Shown here: positions 49,201-59,000 of the stretch, piece by piece
Layout of the letters: the number at the start of each line of letters is the position of its first letter
Numbering within the stretch: the stretch's first letter is position 1
Assembly (NCBI GenBank): GCA_025642065.1
Contig: JAODUP010000482.1
Coordinates: forward strand, 127,001-191,000
Origin: Paralvinella palmiformis
Taxonomy: Eukaryota > Annelida > Polychaeta > Terebellida > Alvinellidae
DNA: 64,000 nt
Reading direction: 5' to 3'
Program-made: the position numbers and the translations under genes
The notes under the pieces: model-generated
The model's database searches: none
What the model was told of the DNA's origin: nothing
The model's input: the letters and a program-made list of their open reading frames with translations, nothing else

Positions 49201-51679
49201 TGATGACATCTCTGACTGTTCAAAAAAACATGGTGGCCAGTACTCACTGTACTTAACAATGGGCATAATACATGTAGGCAATGTTTAAGAATTAACTAGA
49301 TCAATTAAAGTCTGCTTCACTCTACTGACCAGTAAACAAATTATCGTGTAAATGTACAGAGTTGAGTCTGGTCTTAATATATTTCACCTTTACTTAAATT
49401 ATATAAACCACATCAATCGGCACTTTTGTCTACTTACACACACACACACACACACACACACCAAACCATAACCAATAGGAAACCAACAAACTGGACGACT
49501 AACAGTTACTAACTGACCAATTAGAACCATTCAACAGGAGTAAACAAACAGGTGCGTAACAGTCGGAATATAATAACGAAACATTATTACATTTATTTAC
49601 ATACCGTATGTAAACAAACTATGTAAACAAAACAATTAAAGCAATCAGCAGCAAGATGATTTCAGACCTAATGACATACAGATGAGATGGTGATACAGAA
49701 CATGGCCCCCTCTCTCTCTCATAATATATATATATATATATATATATATAATCAAGGATTCTCTGCAGCTTCTAGAATACTTAATATGTTTGTGAATAAC
49801 AATCAGTCCATAAAAAAGTCTATGGGTTATAGGTTTTTTTAATACTTAGTTCACATTTTCTCCAGGTTCCAAAAAGGTGGATGAACCAAAATGTCCCCCC
49901 CAAAAAAAAAAAACCCAACTGAATGAAGCACGGAATATAAAACAAAAAAATATTCATAACGGCAGGGCAACTGAATTGTATAAATCATAAAGAAATCAAT
50001 ACATTATTCATCGATCTGTGCGAGTTTCATCATCAATCAAGCCAGTTGGTACAGCAGTAAACCAATAAAGGATGGACAACATTTATCACAGTCACCATCC
50101 CACTATACTGGAGGGATACCAACAACAAGAAAACTGCATCATAAAATTAACAATGAACTTCAGATAAAGGGCAAACAATCAACGAGACCGAATACAGTAA
50201 CAAACTATATAAATAGAGCTAGCTGTTTTCTGCCAATAAGCACTCGTCCCCCGCAGCTACTAAAATAGTAAAATTATAAACAATATCACATATTTACACA
50301 GGAGGTAAAAACCAGGTTGCTGTATTCTGGCAAAATGTGTTTAATCTGATTCTCCTCATCACCAATATCTGTCATATTGATACCACGAGAACATTACCAA
50401 CACATATATATTTCCATAAACAGATGAGACCTTCCTACCTATTTTCCAGTACTAACCACTACCCGTTTTTAGAACACACAGCTAATAAATAAACTATCAA
50501 TACAGTATCATCGAGTCTGACTGGTAACTCTGTGAAACCGAATGTTCACGCAGCTTAATTCCATACTACACTAATGGCACTGGGGCTGCGATGTAGTGTA
50601 GCCTCTTCAAATTTCATTAACATTGGGAGACGCAATAAATTCCCCCCCCCCTCATAACTATTTCATGCACAACACTTCATCGTCTGAGATTATCATCGCG
50701 TATTGGATTTGGAGGGTGTCACATAAGTAACCGCTCATTATCCATGTCAGGGGGTCAAAATGCTTGTTGTTTGGTTGATAAATGTGATATATATGAAGCT
50801 CGCCTGATGGGCGGATGTGAACTTGGGTCAATTCTCCATATATATATATATATATATATATATAACTTGATATATCCATATAAGCAAACAACTAATTTAT
50901 AAGTTACTAAAACGCAAAATGGTTAAATTATTTTCACTTGTCCTTGAACTACAATAAGATTATAGTATCAGGTAAAGTACTATTCATAAACTACAACATG
51001 TTGATAACCTTTGGATGTTAGGGGAGTAATTTATAATATTTAATTATTTCTCTAACCAGATGTCAGTCAGTGTTATAATACTACCAAAGCCAACAGAAGT
51101 ATGATACACTAAGGCAGCCAGAAGATGACGACGAACTGTTGGGTGTCACAAGTACTATGTAGTCAGAATCATGATTCTGTTATTGATAATCAGATGATGA
51201 TCATGTAGCAATTTAGCTGAGGAGATCGTGATTCATTATGCTGATGATTATGGACTGGGAGGGGGGGGGGGTCGGTGATGGTCCTCATCCAACAGGGTGG
51301 TAAAGCACAATCATAATTTTATCATATTGACATAATTATATCATATTGACATGATTTTATCAGGTTGACATGATTTTATCATGATTACATGATTTTATCA
51401 TGTTGATATGATTTTATCATGTTAATATCTATACTCTGGTTAATCTAGCCTATCAAATAATATTCAGGGCCTGTTGGGGGGAGGGGCTCATATGGTATAC
51501 CAGTCCTAATTGACCATTATAAATTCTGAGTTAATAACGACCAGTTTTATAAATTGAATACAAATCAGCATTATATCTACAAGTGTCAACCAAAAAAATA
51601 TACAAAACAGATAAGGAAAAATATATAATCTATTAAGTCAGGAAGTCATATTAACTGGCTGTAGTGTGCTAATGTTGTA

Positions 51680-51716
<37 letters not shown>

Positions 51717-52819
51717 CTATTTCAGTTTATCATTCTATATGATTCTAATACCAAAACAATGAGCTGTTTATGATCAGATGCATCAGAGAAATTTCAAATA
51801 AGATATTTACTGTTAGGAAAACAAGAGACAATCTAGATAATCAAACTAGCTCGAGTAGCAGAGACAACAATAGCTAGCTTCATGGCATGTGTGGACCTCT
51901 GCGTATGTGCATGCATCCATGTGCAAACGGCAACAGAATCAAATCGAACTTGACACAGACAACAATGACAACTGAAAATACCTTAGACCAGCAATGTCAT
52001 CCTTAACAATACCTCTACTGGCATAATAAACTGAATAATAATAAATAATATGATTAGATTAAAAAAATACTTGAACAGCAAGATTACCGGGCTAGCACCA
52101 TGGTGTTAGTGACTGACTAACACACGCGCACACACACACACTACTTGTATTAAGTAATTGCATATAACTTTATCTATATAAAGTTACATCAGTTCCTCTT
52201 GTTTGATATCTAAAGCTGTAACAGGAGAAATCTAACTGAAATATTGATTAAATGTTTCACATCAGACAAATACAACTCTCAAAATCGTTTTAAAATGGAC
52301 TAAATACATACCGTTAGTTATTAATGATCATTAGAGAGAGACAGAGAGTGAGTGAGAGAGCTATTAAAACTGCAAGTTAAAGGAGCAGATCACAAAATGT
52401 TTTAAAAGTAATGTAACACAACTAATGTTAGTGAGAAAGGTATTATAGGTTACAGACAGATGAAAACAAGCTGATGGCTGTAGTTAACATAAACTGTTTG
52501 TTTTTGTGTCTGTTTTTGTGTGTGTGTTATTTTATTTTTGGTTCCCTAATCATTGATAAACCTTGTACTTAAACCTACTCCCTACACAATGGGTGTATTA
52601 ACCAACCTGCATTCAGAATGTCTTCACTTAGAATGATATTTAACAAATATTTATACAAAGAGACGGTAGACAACGAGCTGCAGTAAACAGACAAAATTTC
52701 GTTCCACTTCCACACAAACGCAATAAGACCAACTTATTGACAATTATCACAGAATTGGTACGACAACAGTACCTAACTTTCAAACCATATACACGACCAT
52801 ATTATTATCTTACGACTAG

Positions 52820-52853
<34 letters not shown>

Positions 52854-54855
52854 CAGGTGGGCCACGAATGATAACAAAAATTATGGAATAATACAACAGC
52901 TCTGAATAAAACAGGAATCGAAGTCGTCATGACAACTGACTAGATACAAACAGAGAGGACATTTAGTGACAACTAGCAGATCACTTAATCCAATATTAAG
53001 TCATTATTATTATTATTATTATTGTCATAAACATTGAGATAAACATCATTAAAAATGCTAACAAAATACGAAGTTTAATCATAACACTCTCTCTATATAT
53101 ATATATCAGCATAAGCAGGTTGAAGCAGTGTAAACAAAACGCAAATGACAATGACTTGAGGGGGGAGAAGTGGAGGATGACTGCTGTTAAGTCGCAGGTA
53201 GCGGCCACATAGTGGCTGTGTGTGATGACGAGCTATCCCATACTGCATCGGGACGGCAACTGACGGGGGGTAGCTGACTGGCACAGTGAATCACTAGGGG
53301 GCAGCACTAATACTATGGTGGCAGCCAAAAACGAGTCGTCACAACTGGCGGGCGGCGTCAGTTGAGCAAGCCAGATTCAAATGGGCAAATCAGTTGTTTC
53401 TCTCTCCCTCCGGTATGGTTTTGTGTTCGGTAGTCACTGTGTACCACAGACTTTTAAGACAATGACACAAGAATTTTTTTTTTCCTGATAAAGAACATTT
53501 ATTTCCACAATACCGTTCCCGTACATAAATCCTCACAAAATGCTCCCAACCATACACTGGAAATAAAGGTGTACAGTTTAATGAACGATCATTACTCACT
53601 TTAAATGGTTATCGGATGTTAGCGGGTTTATTTGCCAAACGTGTCCTGTTGCACAATGAACTACCAAAAAAACACAAGGTCATCTTCGAAGCACAACAAT
53701 CTTTTCCCACCAAATTCAACGTTGTTAGTGGCGGAAGATCGTACTGCAGTAACGTGACAGGCTCAAACCATGCTCAGTCAACTTTATTACAAATGATTGG
53801 ACTAGTATTTGTTAAATGTCTCACTTCTGCGAGTGGATACTTTCTAGGGTCATCCTCTACGTTAGAGGCGTGTGTGTTTGTGTGTTTGTGTGTAAGTTAT
53901 TAGTGTGGCTCTACGACAATATATCAAGCAATTAAGGAAAACAAGCCAAGATTTAGAGCTGACACACAGGACGTTGAGAGGAAGAGGAAGAACCATTTCT
54001 GGAGCGAGGAGTGAGACCGACAACACACACACACACACACACACACTGAGAGAGAGTGAGATAGAGCAGATATAATGGGTAAGAGTGAAAAAGGAGCATA
54101 TTACAGAAAACAAACACAACACAACTGATAATATATATGGAAATTAATAACAATAATAACAACAAAACAATATTTATAAAGCAAATGAAAAAAGGTAAAT
54201 TAAAAGATTTAGGACTTCGATTTCTTGCATACAGTAAGCCATGCCATGTCAACAATATAACCTTCACATTGAGAAAACCTAATTAGCAAACAAAAATTCA
54301 GGTTATAAATGTTAGTTTATAATCTCTTTCAGCGAGCAGACGGTAATGTCTATTATCTCTTACCCTATTGACGTGCGCCTATAAAAGTTAATTCATTACA
54401 ATTACGGTGATTTTCAAAAGTTAATCAACGACCCCCCCCCCCCACTATCCATACACTACTCCCTTACTATAATACACTTAATGGGTACCCGCCACGTTTA
54501 TTTCGTTATACTAAAACTACATTATAAAAAGGGATCACAAAAGCACCTGCAGGGAATTAGAGAATCACGAGTGAGATGTTTTGTTTACAACAAAATCAGC
54601 ACATTTTGCACAGCAGTTAGACTTTAATAACACCCTTTAGTAAACAATTTCCATACCGTGGAATAATAATCCTGAAATATTTTAAAATGCTCTTCACCAG
54701 AAGACGATAAAGATCCACTTCTACATGCCCAGTAAGCACAAGAAAGTATAATAAACAAATAGTTAACCATGTTTATGCTGGTGACGTATCAATTCTTTGT
54801 CTTTGATGCGATCATCATCGTTCTATTATTGCACACACACGCGCGCGCACGCACG

Positions 54856-54890
<35 letters not shown>

Positions 54891-56021
54891 AACACCTAAC
54901 CAGCGTCCAACCTTAAAGATCAACATAACTGTAATTGAAAATAAAAATACATTAAATGGAATAACAAATTAATAAAATAATAAATAAATAAAAATAGTAA
55001 TTGAGCATGATATGTGGGTGGGTGGGTGGTTGGCTGGATGACTGTGATACAGATATGCTAATATAACAGAAATTACAACATATTTGGATAATTATTCATG
55101 TAATGAGCCATATATTTTAATTGGGTCTATACATGCGCGCTCATGTGCGCGCGCATGTATGTCTAGCGCATGCGTGCAGATGATTACAAGTATGCATGTT
55201 CATTTGTGTCTGCACGAATCCATCTTTCTACCTGCCCTACCTAAAACATCTGACTCATCACATGTACAAATCAGGGAAAGTAACAACATAACAACAATAT
55301 AACAACAACAACAACATAACTGCAATATCTGAAGCGCCAGACAGTGACAACTGGTTCTCCACAGTGGCCTCTGATTGGTGAAAACAAAAGTTCAGCTAAA
55401 AGCTTCATTGGTTCACTGATCGATCAATCTGAATATAATACTAATATGAAACTGTGGCCGTAATTGGCTAGTTTTATACTCTTTTAACCGTCAGATGTGA
55501 GTATAATACCCAACACTATCAATAACTACTTGAAGGCTATTAGATATATTATCAAATGAGTATTAAATGAGGACAACTACAGGCTACGAATTAGTAGTTA
55601 TATTAACTTGGAATGACCTCTTATGTCGACAAGTGGACCTATATTTGTGGACTTAATTAAAAGGACAGTATTGTGTCACACTGGTCAAAATACATCTCCC
55701 TCACACACACACACACACACACACCCGCGCACACAGAGGGGGGGGGGGTCAGGGAAAGAGAGAGAGAGAGAGAGGGAGTAAAACCTAGTACTTATGTTCA
55801 CAAACCGATCTGTTGTGACCTCTGTAATACTAACTCAACACCCGAGGAGAGCGGCAACAACAACAATAACAACAAGAATACGTGCAACAACAACAACAAC
55901 AACCACACCATGACACACTCGCACCAACAGTAAAACAACAGTCACAGCAGCCACTGTCTACACTGACGGATTTCCAAGTGGTCCCCTCATCGACAGACCA
56001 CACGACCGAGATACGCACACA

Positions 56022-56075
<54 letters not shown>

Positions 56076-59000
56076 CAACTAACAGATCGAAAGCTTCACT
56101 AATAACACGTCAAAGGTGACCATCAAATAGCAAAACAGTAAACAAGATGGCGAAGTAACACAGTCGTCTGTGAGAAGGTCTTCATAAAAAAAGTACCAAA
56201 CTTCTAAACAAGAACGACTATTTAAGATCATGACTGCTCTAATCAGTGACGAGGTTTGTTTTCGAAAAATGATATGTCTCGTGCAGAAAATAATATCAGG
56301 GGATGTTAAGATGTATCGTGGATCCGGCAAATTGCTGACGGAAAAATATAGCACATCGCACTTGTTCTCTCATGGCGTCGCAAGTGTACAAAGGGCGTGC
56401 AAGATGATTCGAGGTGACACATTTCACTATAGCATGAGTGTGAGCTATTTATTGTCTGTATAAAGCCTGCTAACTGGGTTGATCGTCGGCTCGTTGTAAG
56501 GCAGTCATTGTGCTCGTGTCGGAGTCGGTGCCATCTGGTGGTGGCAAGTCAACGTCGTCTTCACTACTAGAACGGACCATTCCGGCAGCGTCGAGCCTCT
56601 CCAGTGCATCGAGATCGTCTTCGACGTCGTCTCTGACGACGTCGCCATCTGATTCGCTCGAGTCGCTGAGTCCATCTAAGTTGGATGGTTGCAGTGCGCT
56701 GATTAGTGGAGGAGGTGGAGGAAATGAGCCACTGCAGCCAGGCGACTCCTCTTGTGTGGTCACTGCATCTGGACCAATCGAATCAGCTGCTGGTGTATCA
56801 GCTAGATAAGGAAACTCATCCGGATCCTTGCGATGCTTACCAACACCGGTACCCGATAAGCCGTGACCTACTTGCGGTTGGTCAGATGAGGACAACAAAA
56901 GCTCAGTGGCAGAACCATCAATTGTGCCAAGAATACGTTTGTCTACCTTGGGCTTTGGTAGTATAGGAGGTGGTGGTCGAGATCTGATTGACTGGTCAGT
57001 GAACGCACTTTTGTCATTTGCATCCTCACGATGAATGACTACGTTTGATGATAATGACGATGAATATGATGATGATGATATGTTCTCGGCAAGTACTAGT
57101 GGGCCTGATGTGAAGGGCTTTTCTTGTGCCTCCTCGGCCAGTGCCCTAGTCAGTTTGTCTAACTCAAGGTCGTCCTCGCAGTGTGTACTCTGTTCAGGTG
57201 AGATATCTTGTTCGGGAGTGGATGGATCGGTGTCTTCTCCATTATCGGTGTCTTCTCCAGATAATGGCAGGCAGAAAGACTTCCTCCTCGCCTCCTCAGC
57301 CAGTGCCTCTAACAACTCTCCTCGTTCTAACTCGACATCATAATGGACGTTATCATCTGGAGAGATGTCATGTGACTGTACTGATCCTTCATCAAGGACA
57401 ACGTCTGTGGTTAATTCCTTGGGTGACTCCTCACAGCTTACCTCTTCCTCTGAGGAAGTGTCATTTTCAGTAAACATGACTTTCTTCTCATCTCCTGGAC
57501 GTAGAACCTCGAAAGGATGTACCCTTGCTGATTCTCTCAATATGTCCATTGCATCAGTGTGATCTTCGGAGACAGGATGTTCAACATCAGCATCACTGTC
57601 AGAGAAGTAATCAACATTATTTGATGGTGGTAACTGGTGATGATCAAGCACATCACCATCTAACGACCCTGATGAATCACTAACTTCCATAATACAAGTC
57701 GTTCTTGGATTCCTAAGTTCATCGATCAGAGAAGCTTGAATTAAGGCTTCTCTGAGGGCTTTCTCAGCCAGGGCAGCACCTACTCTCTGAAGTGCCGATT
57801 CCTCGGTCTCGCCTTCAGACAGCGCCACCCTTCCCAGTTCCAAAGCTTCTTCCACAGCTAAATCGTGCATTAGACGATCCTCATCTATGTGTAACTCCAC
57901 CGTCAATGGCTCAGTTTCAAACTCGGGTGAACTCTCTCTGAGAGAACCCTCTTCACCGGCAGATAAATCATCACCTGTGGTTGGTTCAACACGACTTGCG
58001 GTAGCTATGTTGGCTGACGGCGAGTCATCAGAGGCCGGAGAATCGATGGGTGTGGCAGCACGAATACAGATGGCAGGAATGTCAAGGCCACCAGCGGATG
58101 ACAACATGTCTGGGGACATCCGAGTAAGTTCCTCATCGGGTGAGGATAGGTTAGGTGCCAACAGAGCCGGAGGATGGAATGGTGTTGTGTTCTCATCCTC
58201 GCTGTCTTCTATCTCACAAATGGTAGGCGGAGGGGGAGGCGAATCCCCATCATCCAGTGAACTGCTGTCATCTTCTGGTACCGGTGGAGGCGGAGGAGGT
58301 GGAGGCGGTGGAGATGGCAGATCCTGAAACTTATCATCACCAACCTTCATTTTGCCATTGCTACTCTTACGTGCAGACATCAGATATTCATCTTCTTCGC
58401 GTTCATCGAATTCAATTGGTGGCCGTGGTAACAATGGTGGCTTCTGCAGTTCTTCTCCTGGTGGTAGGACACGTTCTTTGATTGGTGCATCATCATCATC
58501 ATCGTCGTCGTCGTCATCGGCATCATCATCATAATCATCGACGTCATCATCATTCTCATCATTGGCACCTTTCTGAACATCATCCTCACCATGACCACCA
58601 TCACCATCATCAAAAACATCATGATCAGATACACTAGAGATGGATCGTGAATCCTGGCCACATTCACTCAGCAGCCTATTTATATCCTCATCAACATCGG
58701 GCTCTCGTAGACAGGTCATCTCCTCCTGATCCGAATCCGACTCATCGTCCTGATCCAACATCTCTGAAGAGCACTGTCTCTTCAGGATCACATCCGCATC
58801 AAACGATTCTACCAATATCATTGATTCCTCTAAGTGGTCTTCCTCTTTGGGCTTCTTTCGTTCTGGTTCCTTTTCTGGATCAGAAATGGGATACTGCTTA
58901 TGGTAGTCAGCGTCACTCGGTGAGTCAATCTTAGACTTAATGTGAGCGATGATCTCTTTCTCCAGTGATGGACTCAGTGAATCGTCGACGCTGGAAAAGC

